A stretch of DNA of 64,000 nt, from assembly GCA_017938315.1 (NCBI GenBank), contig JAGBBV010000022.1, positions 24,142 to 88,141 of the forward strand, read 5' to 3'. Position numbers and translations under genes: made by a program. The DNA comes from Lachnospiraceae bacterium (lineage in GTDB: Bacteria > Bacillota > Clostridia > Lachnospirales > Lachnospiraceae). A model generated the notes under the pieces. That model was not told the origin of the DNA. It ran no database searches and was given only the letters and a program-made list of their open reading frames with translations. Positions 1 to 8,771 of the stretch are shown piece after piece; within the stretch, counting starts at the first letter, position 1, and every line of letters starts with the position of its first letter.

Positions 1-330
1 AAAAATATAGAGAACATGGAAAGTTATCTTTCGGGACGGGATGTCCGTGAAGATGTCCAAACTCTTTCTGTAGAAGAGCAGATGGAAGAGTATATGTTTT
101 TGGGACTAAGACTCACAGAAGGGATACAGGAAGAAGATTTTAAAGCAACTTTTGGACGGACGATAGAGGAAATATATCCCGGTGTGGTAGAAAAGTTTGT
201 AAAACAAGGTCTTTTATCTTATAAGCCGGGAGATAAACCGGGGGCAGGATGCATTGCCCTGACAGACTACGGACTTGACGTAAGTAATGTGGTTATGGCG
301 GAGTTTCTTCTTTCAGATGAAAGTGTATAA
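1..330 (+). CDS. hemW: HemW-type radical SAM heme chaperone, C-terminal fragment
   Basis: The frame is open from the first base of the window, so only the C-terminal ~110 residues are seen. The fragment has the HemN_C-like winged-helix tail typical of HemW/oxygen-independent coproporphyrinogen oxidase-like proteins: EEYMFLGLRLTEGI, then a helix ending near GLLSYKPG and a final LTDYGLDVSN, which is the usual place where these proteins end. HemW proteins carry a [4Fe-4S] cluster and bind heme for delivery to targets; the catalytic radical SAM half lies outside the window, so its cysteines cannot be checked. The next gene starts 86 bases downstream. Confidence 0.85.
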   Translation, partial: KNIENMESYLSGRDVREDVQTLSVEEQMEEYMFLGLRLTEGIQEEDFKATFGRTIEEIYPGVVEKFVKQGLLSYKPGDKPGAGCIALTDYGLDVSNVVMAEFLLSDESV

Positions 331-363
331 GGATATTTCTATATTTGTTTTAGGTGGAAAGGC

Positions 364-406
364 ACTTAAGACTTATCAAAGTCATAGAATAATAAAAATG
401 ACTTTG
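364..406 (+). promoter_or_regulatory. Candidate SigK-type promoter and inverted repeat ahead of the sigma gene
   Basis: CATAGAATA at 383-391 fits the SigK -10 consensus CATAnnnTA, and an AC at 364-365 lies 17 bases upstream, as expected for the SigK -35. A perfect 9-bp inverted repeat, CAAAGTCAT (377-385) and ATGACTTTG (398-406), overlaps the -10 and ends at the GGGGG ribosome site (406-410). Either an autoregulatory promoter or an RNA hairpin masking the ribosome site is possible. The motif is short, so a chance match cannot be excluded. Confidence 0.35.
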
Positions 407-416
407 GGGGCGCCTT

Positions 417-1052
417 TTGAAAACATTTATGCAACCGTTGTCTTCCTCGGAAGAAGCATATTACTTGCAGCTACTGAAGGATGGAGATGGTGATGAGGCC
501 GAAAAAGCGAGGAATATTCTAATAGAGAGGAACCTGCGCCTGGTAGCCCACATTGCCAGAAAATATCAAAATGTGGATGAGGATATGGAGGATCTGATAT
601 CAATCGGAACCATTGGACTCATCAAGGCAATTTCTTCCTTTGATGCCGGAAAGGGGAAACTGAGTACTTATGCATCCAGGTGTATAGACAATGAACTTCT
701 GATGATGCTTCGTTCAAGAAAGAAAAGTGCCAGGGAGGTTTCACTATTTGAACCTATCGGAACGGATAAAGAAGGCAATGAAATTAGTTTTCTGGATATT
801 ATAGAGCAGGAACAACCGGATGTATCAGAGCAGATGGAGTTTGAGGAAAATATATCCAAAATGATGAAATTACTTTCCCAAGTATTATCAGAGAGAGAAC
901 AGGAAATCATAGCCATGCGTTACGGCTTACTTACCGGTGAAGAGATAACACAGCGTGAAATCGGACAGATGCTTCATATTTCCAGAAGCTATGTATCAAG
1001 AATAGAGAAGCGGGCACTGGAAAAGCTGCGGAGTGGTTTTGAACAGCAATAG
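417..1052 (+). CDS. sigK: Sporulation sigma factor, SigK type, without pro-sequence
   Basis: A 211-aa sigma-70 family protein. Region 2 contains NLRLVAHIARKYQ, DLISIGTIGLIKAI and a YASRCIDNE stretch; region 4 contains TQREIGQMLHISRSYVSRIEKRAL. The start QPLSSSEEAYYL matches where mature Bacillus SigK begins after its roughly 20-residue pro-peptide, so this protein appears to be made without a pro-sequence, as reported for Clostridioides difficile SigK. The coding frame is continuous, with no skin-type insertion. SigK directs late mother-cell genes (coat, cortex). The start is TTG at 417 with GGGGG seven bases upstream; ATG at 429 is the alternative. SigE is the nearest other candidate, but the N-terminus and the DPIGTDKEGNEIS-like loop favour SigK. 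Confidence 0.85.
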   Translation: MKTFMQPLSSSEEAYYLQLLKDGDGDEAEKARNILIERNLRLVAHIARKYQNVDEDMEDLISIGTIGLIKAISSFDAGKGKLSTYASRCIDNELLMMLRSRKKSAREVSLFEPIGTDKEGNEISFLDIIEQEQPDVSEQMEFEENISKMMKLLSQVLSEREQEIIAMRYGLLTGEEITQREIGQMLHISRSYVSRIEKRALEKLRSGFEQQ

Positions 1053-1073
1053 AAGGTTACGGAGGATAAACAT

Positions 1074-2138
1074 ATGCCGTCAATAAAAGAAATGCTTACA
1101 ATTGCAAAGGATGCGGGAGCATCTGATTTACACCTTACAGTAGGAGTACCCCCCAAAATGCGTGTGAATGGACACCTTATTACTATGGATTTTCCCAAGA
1201 TGATGCCGCAGGATACGGAGGCGTTGCTTGATGAAATCATGACGGATGAGCAAAGGCAGAAGTTTGAAAAGAAGGGAGAACATGATATGTCCTTTTCCAT
1301 TGCGGAGTTAGGGCGCTATCGTGTTAACGCATATAAGCAGAGGGGCTCTGTTGCAATTGCACTTCGTCTGGTAGGAACACAGGTGCCTTCACCGGAGGAA
1401 CTTGGAGTACCTGGTAGTGTAATTGATTTATATCAGCGTAAGCGTGGTCTGGTTCTTGTTACAGGACCTACCGGTAGCGGTAAGTCCACGACACTTGCAG
1501 CAATTATAGACAAAGTCAACAATAACAGGGAATGTCATGTAATTACGCTGGAGGACCCTATTGAATATCTGCACCAGCACAAGATGTCAATGGTCAATCA
1601 AAGAGAAATCGGTTTGGATTCCCAGTCCTATGCCAATGCCTTAAGGGCAGCTCTCCGTGAAGATCCTGATGTTATTCTGGTAGGGGAGATGCGAGACCTT
1701 GAGACCATCAGTGTGGCGATTACTGCAGCAGAGACAGGTCATCTTGTACTTTCTACATTGCATACCATCGGTGCGGCCAGTACAGTGGACCGTGTGATTG
1801 ATGTATTTCCACCCCATCAGCAACAGCAAATCCGTTTGCAACTGGCAAATGTACTGGAAGCAGTGATTTCCCAGCAGTTGATTCCGAAAGCTGACGGTTC
1901 GGGCCGTGTGGCAGCCTTTGAAGTTATGCATGCAAACCATGCTGTAAGGAACCTAATTAGGGAGGGAAAAACCCACCAACTTATGAGTGTGATGCAGACA
2001 AACAGAAAGTCCGGTATGATTACGATGGATGAAGCATTGCAACAGCTTTGCCATGAAGGGAAAATCGATGGGAAAATGGCTATCCAGTTTGCCCAAGATC
2101 CGGATGGAATGGAAAAGAAGTTACTTCAGAATTTTTAA
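1074..2138 (+). CDS. pilT: PilT, type IV pilus retraction ATPase
   Basis: 354 aa, the usual PilT length. The N-terminal PAS-like part has GASDLHLTVGVPPKMRVNG. Walker A is GPTGSGKST (residues 131-139), followed by Asp-box residues, a Walker B region at DPDVILVGEMRD and the His-box GHLVLSTLHT. PilT hexamers hydrolyse ATP at the inner membrane to depolymerise type IV pili. It stands 21 bases after sigK and is followed by its own terminator. No pilin, PilB, PilC or PilM genes are nearby; the only other pilus gene in the window is the prepilin peptidase at 5004. It could serve twitching, adhesion or DNA uptake. Confidence 0.93.
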   Translation: MPSIKEMLTIAKDAGASDLHLTVGVPPKMRVNGHLITMDFPKMMPQDTEALLDEIMTDEQRQKFEKKGEHDMSFSIAELGRYRVNAYKQRGSVAIALRLVGTQVPSPEELGVPGSVIDLYQRKRGLVLVTGPTGSGKSTTLAAIIDKVNNNRECHVITLEDPIEYLHQHKMSMVNQREIGLDSQSYANALRAALREDPDVILVGEMRDLETISVAITAAETGHLVLSTLHTIGAASTVDRVIDVFPPHQQQQIRLQLANVLEAVISQQLIPKADGSGRVAAFEVMHANHAVRNLIREGKTHQLMSVMQTNRKSGMITMDEALQQLCHEGKIDGKMAIQFAQDPDGMEKKLLQNF

Positions 2139-2192
2139 ATATGAATTTTTTATAAAATCTTGTAAAATGAATTGTTTTTTGACAAAAAATCC

Positions 2193-2240
2193 GATACAGT
2201 AAAACTATCCATACAGTTAGTTTTACTGTATCTTTTTTAT
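2193..2240 (+). terminator. Rho-independent terminator after pilT
   Basis: A perfect 14-bp stem, GATACAGTAAAACT (2193-2206) with AGTTTTACTGTATC (2219-2232), has a 12-base loop and is followed by TTTTTTATTTTT. It separates pilT from yifB. The 178-base gap between the genes holds nothing else I can name with confidence. Confidence 0.88.
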
Positions 2241-2316
2241 TTTTCGATGTAATTCTGTTTATTCTTTATCAGGAATGAAAATCCACAAAAGAAATCATAC
2301 AAGAAGGAGGGGTTAT

Positions 2317-3858
2317 TTGTTTAGTACAATTTTATCCGGAGGTGTTTTTGGCATGCAAAGCTACCCGGTACAGGTGGAGGTAGACATGTCTAAGGGACTG
2401 CCATGCTTTACGATGGTAGGCAATTTGGGTGGGGAAGTGAAAGAGTCTGCAGAACGGGTTAGGACAGCTCTTAAAAATATTGGAATGTATCTTCCACCTA
2501 TGCATATTACCGTGAATCTTTCACCGGCAGATATGCGAAAAGAAGGTACGGGATACGACTTGCCAATAGCAGTAGCTTTGCTGGTTTCCATGGGGGCGAT
2601 AGATAGGGAAGCAATAGAGAAGGTGCTGTTTTTGGGAGAACTGGGATTAAATGGAGAGGTAAAACCGGTAAAAGGGGTTCTTCCCATTATACGTAAGGCA
2701 AAAGAAGAGAAAATAAAACGGTGTATAATTTCTTTGGGAAATGTGAAAGAAGCAGGAACAATACAGGGAATGGATGTGATAGGGGTGGCATCCCTGCAAC
2801 AAATGATTGCTTTCCTGCAAAAAAAGGAAACGATAGAAGCCGTCACCATTTCTGTTGAAGAGATGCTTGCGAAAGAAAAACAGAATAATAATGGGGATTT
2901 TGAAGAAGTGGCAGGGCAGGAGGGAGTAAAACGTGCGGCTGTCCTTGCTGCAGCAGGTTTTCACAATTTATTGATTACAGGTCCCCCGGGAGCAGGAAAA
3001 ACCATGATTGCAAAACGGATTCCGGGAATTTTGCCGCCACTTTCCGTTGAAGAATGCTTGGAAGTCTCATCTATTTATAGTGTGGCAGGACTTTTGAAGG
3101 AAGGAAAAGGACTCATTACACAGAGACCTTATTTACATCCTCATCATACCGTATCTGCACAGGCATTAACAGGTGGCGGAAAAGTTCCCAGACCCGGGAT
3201 TATCAGTTTGTCTCACAGGGGGGTGTTGTTTTTGGATGAACTGCCGGAGTTTAAGAGGCAAACACTGGATGCTTTACGCCAGCCTATAGAAGACAGGAAA
3301 GTACAGATTGCAAGAAGTAGCGGCAGTTTTGAATATCCGGCTGATTTTATGTTGGTGGCTGCCATGAATCCTTGTCCTTGCGGTTATTATCCTGATAAGA
3401 ACAAATGCAGATGCACACCCTTTGAGCGGCACCGGTATTTATCCCATATATCAGGCCCTATTCTTGACAGAATTGATATTTGTATTCAGGCTTCAAAGAT
3501 AGATATCAGCCAATTGCAAAGCAGGCAAAGGGGGATGAGTAGTGCCAAAATGAAGAGCATGGTAATGGCGGCAAGAGAAAGACAAAAATATAGGTTTCGG
3601 TATAGCAAAATACGTTTTAATGCAGATATGAGTGTAAGCGATTTGAAAGATTACTGCATATTAGGGACAAAGGAAGAAAAAATGCTTGAGCAGATGTTTC
3701 GTTCAATGGATCTTAGTGGAAGAGCCTATCACCGATTGCTTAAAACGGCGAGGACAATTGCGGATATAGAAGAATGTGAACAAATTAATGAATACCATTT
3801 ATCGGAAGCTGTATGTTTCTTTGGCGGCATGAAAGGCGGTGTATTTAATGAAAAATGA
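2317..3858 (+). CDS. yifB: YifB/ComM-family Mg-chelatase-like AAA+ ATPase
   Basis: 513 aa from a TTG at 2317 placed six bases after AAGGAGG; the resulting start (L)FSTILSGGVFGMQS is where this family begins, so the longer open frame from 2275 is not used. Order: N-terminal Lon-like domain (about 1-175, with YDLPIAVALLVSMGA), then the Mg-chelatase AAA+ core with Walker A GPPGAGKT (about residue 225), Walker B GVLFLDELPEF, sensor AAMNPCPCGYY, and a C-terminal helical domain. ComM promotes branch migration during uptake of DNA in naturally competent bacteria. Its 3' end overlaps dprA, another transformation gene, which supports a DNA-processing role. Confidence 0.93.
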   Translation: MFSTILSGGVFGMQSYPVQVEVDMSKGLPCFTMVGNLGGEVKESAERVRTALKNIGMYLPPMHITVNLSPADMRKEGTGYDLPIAVALLVSMGAIDREAIEKVLFLGELGLNGEVKPVKGVLPIIRKAKEEKIKRCIISLGNVKEAGTIQGMDVIGVASLQQMIAFLQKKETIEAVTISVEEMLAKEKQNNNGDFEEVAGQEGVKRAAVLAAAGFHNLLITGPPGAGKTMIAKRIPGILPPLSVEECLEVSSIYSVAGLLKEGKGLITQRPYLHPHHTVSAQALTGGGKVPRPGIISLSHRGVLFLDELPEFKRQTLDALRQPIEDRKVQIARSSGSFEYPADFMLVAAMNPCPCGYYPDKNKCRCTPFERHRYLSHISGPILDRIDICIQASKIDISQLQSRQRGMSSAKMKSMVMAARERQKYRFRYSKIRFNADMSVSDLKDYCILGTKEEKMLEQMFRSMDLSGRAYHRLLKTARTIADIEECEQINEYHLSEAVCFFGGMKGGVFNEK

Positions 3859-4981
3859 AGAAAAGGCATACCTATATTGGCTGCATCAGATCCGGGGAAT
3901 TGGGGACAAGGCAATTGTTAGACTGATGCAGGAATTTGGAAGTGCAAAGGAAGTTTATGAAGCACCGGAAAAGAAGCTACAAAAGCGATTGGAGAAAAAA
4001 ACGGTAGAAGAATTACAGCAGGTAAAAGAAAAATGGGATATTAAAAATGCCTATGAAAAGATGCGGGAGAAAGGGATTCGTTTGATTAGCAAGGAAGATA
4101 GGGAGTATCCTAAAAGATTTCGGAAAATGGAACAAAGTCCCTACTTGTTTTATGTGATTGGTTCGCTGCCAAAAGAAGAAGTCCCTTCAGTTGCTATCAT
4201 AGGAGCCAGAGAATGTTCCGGATATGGGGAAATGATGGCAGAGGCTTTTGCTGAAAGGCTGGCTGGGGCAGGTGTCAGCATTGTGAGCGGAATGGCGCGG
4301 GGAATTGATGGTATCAGCCAAAATGCCGCCGCAGCAGCAGGGGGCAGTACGTATGCGGTACTTGGGTGCGGTGTGGACATCTGTTATCCGGCATCAAATA
4401 AAAAGCTGTATGAGAAACTGAAAGAAAGTGGGGGGATTATCTCTCCTTACCTACCGGGAACCATGCCTCAAAAGATGCTTTTTCCGTATAGGAATCAGCT
4501 TGTGGCAGGGCTTTCGGACGCTGTTTTGGTAATAGAAGCAAGACAAAAAAGCGGCACTTGGATTACCGTAGATAGGGCACTTGAGCAAGGGAAAGATATC
4601 TATGCAGTACCGGGAAGATTAACGGACAGATTAAGCGACGGATGTAATTTGCTAATCAGGCAAGGTGCCGGAATTGCCTTGTCGCCGGATGATATTTTGG
4701 CGGAATTAAAGATGTTGGAAAACCGGAAAAAAAAGAAAAATATGGATTGCAACAAAGGGGAGGAGCAGGGGTTATTAAAATGGCTTGACTACTATCCCAA
4801 ACCGGTTGATGAAATCATGGAAGCTGTTAAGAGGGAAGATGGGGAAATGACGCTTCCGCGGCTTATGCTTGAATTAGTTCAGCTTTGTATGCAGGGGAAG
4901 GCAGAACAGATTGGCGGGAATTATTTTATGAAGATAAGAAATGCCGCGTTCACCCATACCACGACAGCGTCTGATGGTTGA
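3848..4981 (+). CDS. dprA: DprA/Smf DNA-processing protein
   Basis: 377 aa from ATG 3848, preceded by AAAGGCGGTG; a GTG at 3839 is possible but less likely. An N-terminal SAM/HhH-like segment (HQIRGIGDKAIVRLM) is followed by the Rossmann domain with SVAIIGARECSGYG, VSIVSGMARGIDGISQ, AVLGCGVDICYP and the later FPYRNQLVAGLSDAVLVIEA. After a lysine-rich linker, a C-terminal winged-helix-like segment begins near KWLDYYPKPVDEI. DprA loads RecA on incoming single-stranded DNA. It overlaps yifB by 11 bases, so the two are translationally coupled, and the dprA-topA order is a common Firmicutes arrangement. Confidence 0.95.
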   Translation: MKNEEKAYLYWLHQIRGIGDKAIVRLMQEFGSAKEVYEAPEKKLQKRLEKKTVEELQQVKEKWDIKNAYEKMREKGIRLISKEDREYPKRFRKMEQSPYLFYVIGSLPKEEVPSVAIIGARECSGYGEMMAEAFAERLAGAGVSIVSGMARGIDGISQNAAAAAGGSTYAVLGCGVDICYPASNKKLYEKLKESGGIISPYLPGTMPQKMLFPYRNQLVAGLSDAVLVIEARQKSGTWITVDRALEQGKDIYAVPGRLTDRLSDGCNLLIRQGAGIALSPDDILAELKMLENRKKKKNMDCNKGEEQGLLKWLDYYPKPVDEIMEAVKREDGEMTLPRLMLELVQLCMQGKAEQIGGNYFMKIRNAAFTHTTTASDG

Positions 4982-5003
4982 TTTTACGTGAAAGGATTTC
5001 TAT

Positions 5004-5651
5004 ATGTTATTTCATTTGTTTGCCTACAGAATAATATACATATTAATCTTTTCCTCCGGCATAGTAATCGGTAGTTTTTTGCCGTTAAAAGAAAAATGGG
5101 GAAAATGTAATACCAAGCTGATTTTGCGGTATCCTATCATTGAAGTGGCAAACGGACTTGCCTATTGTCTGGTCTTTGTTCTTTGTGGATTTTCCCTAAA
5201 AAGTGTGTGCTATTGTCTATTGTTTTCGGCTCTGCTTGTAATCAGTGTCATTGATTGGAACATATATGAAATTCCAAAGGGGTGTAATCTCTTTATACTG
5301 GCAGTAGGGGTGCTTCATCTCTTTTTGGATTATTCTAACTGGTTGCAGTATGTAATCGGTCTGCTTTCAGTTAGTGGCTTTTTAATGTTGATTTATTTAT
5401 TGACAAAAGGACGTGGAATAGGCGGAGGTGATATTAAACTGATGGCATGCTGCGGTTTGTTGTTGGGATGGAAGTTAATACTCCTTGCATTCTTCTTCGG
5501 ATGCATACTGGGAACAGTACTGCACCTGATACGGATGAAGATAAGGGGCGCAGAAAACCGGTTGGCTTTAGGACCGTATTTATCCATGGGAGTTGTAATA
5601 GCCTCGCTTTGGGGAGAACAGATACTTGCATGGTATTTGAACTTTTGCTGA
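5004..5651 (+). CDS. Minimal A24-type prepilin peptidase
   Basis: 215 aa, almost entirely membrane helices. The two catalytic aspartate motifs of GxGD prepilin peptidases are visible: SVIDWNIYEIP and GIGGGDIKLMA. The N-terminal GSFL signature is present, but the zinc-binding CxxC pairs and cytoplasmic methylase loop of classical PilD/ComC are missing, so N-methylation may be lost or done differently. It would cleave type IV prepilins at the inner membrane. It lies 22 bases after dprA and ahead of the topA promoter, so it probably ends the yifB-dprA transcript and ties that unit to pilus or competence functions, in line with pilT upstream. Confidence 0.85.
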   Translation: MLFHLFAYRIIYILIFSSGIVIGSFLPLKEKWGKCNTKLILRYPIIEVANGLAYCLVFVLCGFSLKSVCYCLLFSALLVISVIDWNIYEIPKGCNLFILAVGVLHLFLDYSNWLQYVIGLLSVSGFLMLIYLLTKGRGIGGGDIKLMACCGLLLGWKLILLAFFFGCILGTVLHLIRMKIRGAENRLALGPYLSMGVVIASLWGEQILAWYLNFC

Positions 5652-5682
5652 TTGCTAATGCATATAATATAGAAGATTTTAC

Positions 5683-5711
5683 TTGCATCGCACAAAAATA
5701 TGGTGTATAGT
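5683..5711 (+). promoter_or_regulatory. SigA-type promoter of topA
   Basis: TTGCAT (5683-5688), a 17-base spacer and TATAGT (5706-5711), 40 bases before the topA start. Spacing is ideal and both hexamers are near consensus. Confidence 0.65.
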
Positions 5712-5751
5712 GTAGCACGTTACAAGCTTTTTTCAGAATAGGGGATTAATA

Positions 5752-7827
5752 ATGGCAAAATATCTGGTAATTGTGGAATCACCTGCCAAGGTGAAGACGA
5801 TTAAAAAATTTCTGGGTTCAAATTATGAGGTAGTGGCAAGTAACGGACACGTAAGAGACCTGCCTAAAAGTACCATGGGGATCGATGTAGAACATGATTA
5901 CGAACCTAAATATATTACAATCCGCGGGAAAGGGGATATTCTGGCAACACTTCGTAAAGAAGTAAAAAAGGCAGAGAAAATTTATCTCGCAACTGACCCT
6001 GACCGTGAGGGAGAAGCAATTTCTTGGCACCTTCTTATAGCACTTAAACTGGAAGATAAAAAGGTGTACAGGATTACTTTTAATGAAATTACAAAGAATG
6101 CCGTAAAGGAATCTTTAAAAAATGCAAGAGAAATTAACATGAATCTTGTAGATGCCCAGCAGGCAAGACGTGCCCTTGACCGTATGGTGGGATACCGTAT
6201 TTCACCGGTTTTATGGGCGAAGGTAAAGAGAGGACTTAGTGCGGGACGCGTGCAGTCAGTAGCGCTTCGTATTATTTGTGACAGGGAAGAAGAAATAAAT
6301 AACTTTATTCCGGAAGAATATTGGACTTTGGAGGCGGCTTTTTCCGTTCAGGGAGAGAAAAAACCTCTGGTTGCAAAATATTACGGAACAAAGGAGCATA
6401 AAATATCTGTTTCTTCAAAGGAAGAGATGGATAAGATTGTGAAAGACTTGCAGAGGGCTGATTTTAAAGTCAGCGAGGTGAAGAAGGGAGAGAGAGTTAA
6501 GAAAGCACCCCTTCCTTTTACCACATCAACGCTCCAGCAGGAAGCCAGCAAGGTCCTTAATTTCTCAACCCAAAAAACAATGCGTATTGCACAGCAGTTA
6601 TATGAAGGCGTGGATATTAAAGGAAGTGGTACGGTGGGTATTATTACCTATTTGCGTACAGATTCCACAAGGGTTTCCGATGAAGCAATGGCAATGTCTG
6701 AAAGCTATATCAGTGAAAACTACGGAAAAGAATATCTGGCAGAAGGAGAAAAGGATAAGAAAGCGGATAAAAAGATTCAGGATGCCCATGAAGCAATCCG
6801 CCCTACGGACTTAAACCGCACGCCACTTCTTCTTAAAGATTCCTTGTCCAGAGAGCAATTCCGGTTATATCAACTTATATGGAAGCGGTTTGTTGCAAGC
6901 AGGATGGCCAGCGCAAAGTATGAAACCACTTCTGTGAAGATTGACGGAGGAGAACACCGGTTTACGGTGGCGGCTTCTAAGCTTTCCTTTGACGGATTTA
7001 TGAGTGTGTATACACAAGAGGATGAAAAGGAAGAGGCAAATACGCTATTAAAAGAAATAGATGAAAACACAGTGCTGACAAACGCATTGTTTGAACCTAA
7101 ACAGCATTTTACACAGCCGGCTCCCCATTATACGGAAGCTTCACTGGTACATGCACTGGAAGAACTGGGAATCGGACGTCCCAGTACCTATGCACCTACT
7201 ATAACTACCATTTTGGCAAGAAGATATGTGGTAAAGGAAAATAGAAACCTCTATGTGACAGAACTTGGCGAAGTGGTAAATTCCATGATGAAGGATGCAT
7301 TTCCAAGTATTGTAGATGTAAACTTTACAGCCAATCTGGAAGCACTTTTGGATGGCGTGGAAGAGGGCGTGGTAAATTGGAAGACGATTATCTCTAACTT
7401 CTATCCGGACTTAGACGAGGCAGTAAAAAACGCGGAAAAAGAATTGGCGGAAGTAAAAATAGCAGATGAAGTTTCGGATGAAGTGTGTGAGAGCTGCGGA
7501 CGGAATATGGTAATCAAATACGGACCTCACGGACGTTTCCTTGCTTGTCCGGGATTTCCGGATTGCCGCAATACTAAGCCATACTTTGAGAAAATTGGAG
7601 TGGATTGTCCAAAATGTGGCAAGGATATTGTGCTGAAAAAGACCAAAAAAGGAAGAAAGTATTTTGGGTGTATTGGAAACCCGGAATGTGATTTTATGGT
7701 TTGGCAGAAACCGTCAGAACATAAGTGTGAGCGCTGCGGTGCGATTATGTTGTATAAGGGAAATAAGCTTGTTTGCTCTGATGAACAGTGTGGTTTTGTG
7801 AAAACAATATCGGAAAAAGATAAATAG
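5752..7827 (+). CDS. topA: DNA topoisomerase I (type IA)
   Basis: 691 aa. The Toprim domain opens with YLVIVESPAKVKTIKKFLG and contains the metal-binding DPDREGEAI (about 83-91). The catalytic tyrosine lies in GIITYLRTDSTRVS. Further conserved blocks are QSVALRIICDREEEI and HEAIRPTD. Three C-terminal zinc ribbons follow, each with four cysteines (beginning CESCGRN, CPKCGKD and CERCGAI). The enzyme relaxes negative supercoils by passing one strand. It sits between dprA/prepilin peptidase and codY; the Bacillus genes trmFO, xerC and hslVU usually found between topA and codY are absent. Confidence 0.97.
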   Translation: MAKYLVIVESPAKVKTIKKFLGSNYEVVASNGHVRDLPKSTMGIDVEHDYEPKYITIRGKGDILATLRKEVKKAEKIYLATDPDREGEAISWHLLIALKLEDKKVYRITFNEITKNAVKESLKNAREINMNLVDAQQARRALDRMVGYRISPVLWAKVKRGLSAGRVQSVALRIICDREEEINNFIPEEYWTLEAAFSVQGEKKPLVAKYYGTKEHKISVSSKEEMDKIVKDLQRADFKVSEVKKGERVKKAPLPFTTSTLQQEASKVLNFSTQKTMRIAQQLYEGVDIKGSGTVGIITYLRTDSTRVSDEAMAMSESYISENYGKEYLAEGEKDKKADKKIQDAHEAIRPTDLNRTPLLLKDSLSREQFRLYQLIWKRFVASRMASAKYETTSVKIDGGEHRFTVAASKLSFDGFMSVYTQEDEKEEANTLLKEIDENTVLTNALFEPKQHFTQPAPHYTEASLVHALEELGIGRPSTYAPTITTILARRYVVKENRNLYVTELGEVVNSMMKDAFPSIVDVNFTANLEALLDGVEEGVVNWKTIISNFYPDLDEAVKNAEKELAEVKIADEVSDEVCESCGRNMVIKYGPHGRFLACPGFPDCRNTKPYFEKIGVDCPKCGKDIVLKKTKKGRKYFGCIGNPECDFMVWQKPSEHKCERCGAIMLYKGNKLVCSDEQCGFVKTISEKDK

Positions 7828-7839
7828 TCAGAAAAAACA

Positions 7840-7868
7840 TTGAAATTTGTGAAAATATATGATAAAAT
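7840..7868 (+). promoter_or_regulatory. codY promoter with overlapping CodY-box-like sequence
   Basis: TTGAAA (7840-7845), a 17-base spacer and TAAAAT (7863-7868) preceded by TGA (extended -10). Bases 7843-7857, AAATTTGTGAAAATA, match the published CodY box AATTTTCWGAAAATT at 12 of 15 positions and lie between the -35 and -10, suggesting autoregulation. Promoter call is solid; the operator is tentative. Confidence 0.6.
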
Positions 7869-7925
7869 AAACATGATGTTAAATGGGAATTTATTTTTGT
7901 TCATTAGACGAAACGGAGGCAGGTA

Positions 7926-8711
7926 ATGAGCAGCGTACAGTTATTGGATAAGACCAGAAAAATCGGTAAATTGCTTCACAACAACAATTCAAGTAAGGTT
8001 GTTTTTAACGACATATGTAAAGTGTTGTGTGAAATCTTGAACTCGAATGTACTTGTGATTAGTAAGAAAGGAAAAGTGCTGGGAATAGGTGATGCACACG
8101 GAGTGGACTCCATTACGGAACTGATTGTGGATCATGTGGGTGGATTTATTGATGCCATGTTAAATGAAAGAATTTTGGCAGTGCTTTCCACCAAGGAGAA
8201 TGTGAACCTGGAAACACTGGGATTTGAAGCGGCAGATGTCAAAAAGTTCCAGGCAATTATTACGCCTATTGAAATTGCAGGGGAACGTTTGGGTACTTTG
8301 TTTATTTATAAATGTGACAAGCCGTATAATATCGATGATATTATTTTAAGTGAATACGGAACCACTGTTGTGGGTCTTGAAATGCTTCGTGCTGTAAATG
8401 AAGAAAGTGCAGAAGAAAACAGGAAACTTGCGGTAATCAAATCTGCAATCAACACACTTTCTTATTCTGAAATGGAAGCAGTCATTCATATTTTTGAAGA
8501 ACTGCACGGCATGGAAGGTATTCTTGTTGCCAGCAAGATTGCAGACAGAGTAGGTATTACCCGTTCTGTTATTGTAAACGCACTTCGCAAGTTTGAGAGT
8601 GCGGGCGTAATAGAGTCCAGATCTTCCGGTATGAAGGGAACCTACATAAAAGTGTTAAATGATATGGTTTTCGAGGAAGTGGAAAAATTAAAAGCAGAAA
8701 ATATGCGTTAA
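7926..8711 (+). CDS. codY: CodY, GTP/branched-chain amino acid-responsive regulator
   Basis: 261 aa, the standard length. An N-terminal GAF ligand-binding domain (about 1-155) is followed by a linker helix and a C-terminal winged helix with ASKIADRVGITRSVIVNALRKFESAGVIESRSSG, quoted here only for position (about 203-236). CodY represses stationary-phase, amino acid, competence and often motility genes when GTP and branched-chain amino acids are plentiful. It lies directly upstream of the flagellar cluster, as in Bacillus, but a strong terminator separates them. The ribosome site is GGAGGCAGG. Confidence 0.97.
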   Translation: MSSVQLLDKTRKIGKLLHNNNSSKVVFNDICKVLCEILNSNVLVISKKGKVLGIGDAHGVDSITELIVDHVGGFIDAMLNERILAVLSTKENVNLETLGFEAADVKKFQAIITPIEIAGERLGTLFIYKCDKPYNIDDIILSEYGTTVVGLEMLRAVNEESAEENRKLAVIKSAINTLSYSEMEAVIHIFEELHGMEGILVASKIADRVGITRSVIVNALRKFESAGVIESRSSGMKGTYIKVLNDMVFEEVEKLKAENMR

Positions 8712-8771
8712 CGAAATACGGATAACAGTAAAAATTAAAGAGAAGCATAATGGATTATGTTATCGGGCTAT

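Noticed and set aside
417-1052. Skin-element interruption or frameshift in sigK
   Set aside because: The frame is continuous over all conserved sigma regions.
2179-2197. TTGACA (2179-2184) and TCCGATAC (2190-2197) as promoter elements for yifB
   Set aside because: No -10 at 16-18 bases from TTGACA, and no TAAA about 15 bases before TCCGATAC. The region is occupied by the terminator stem.
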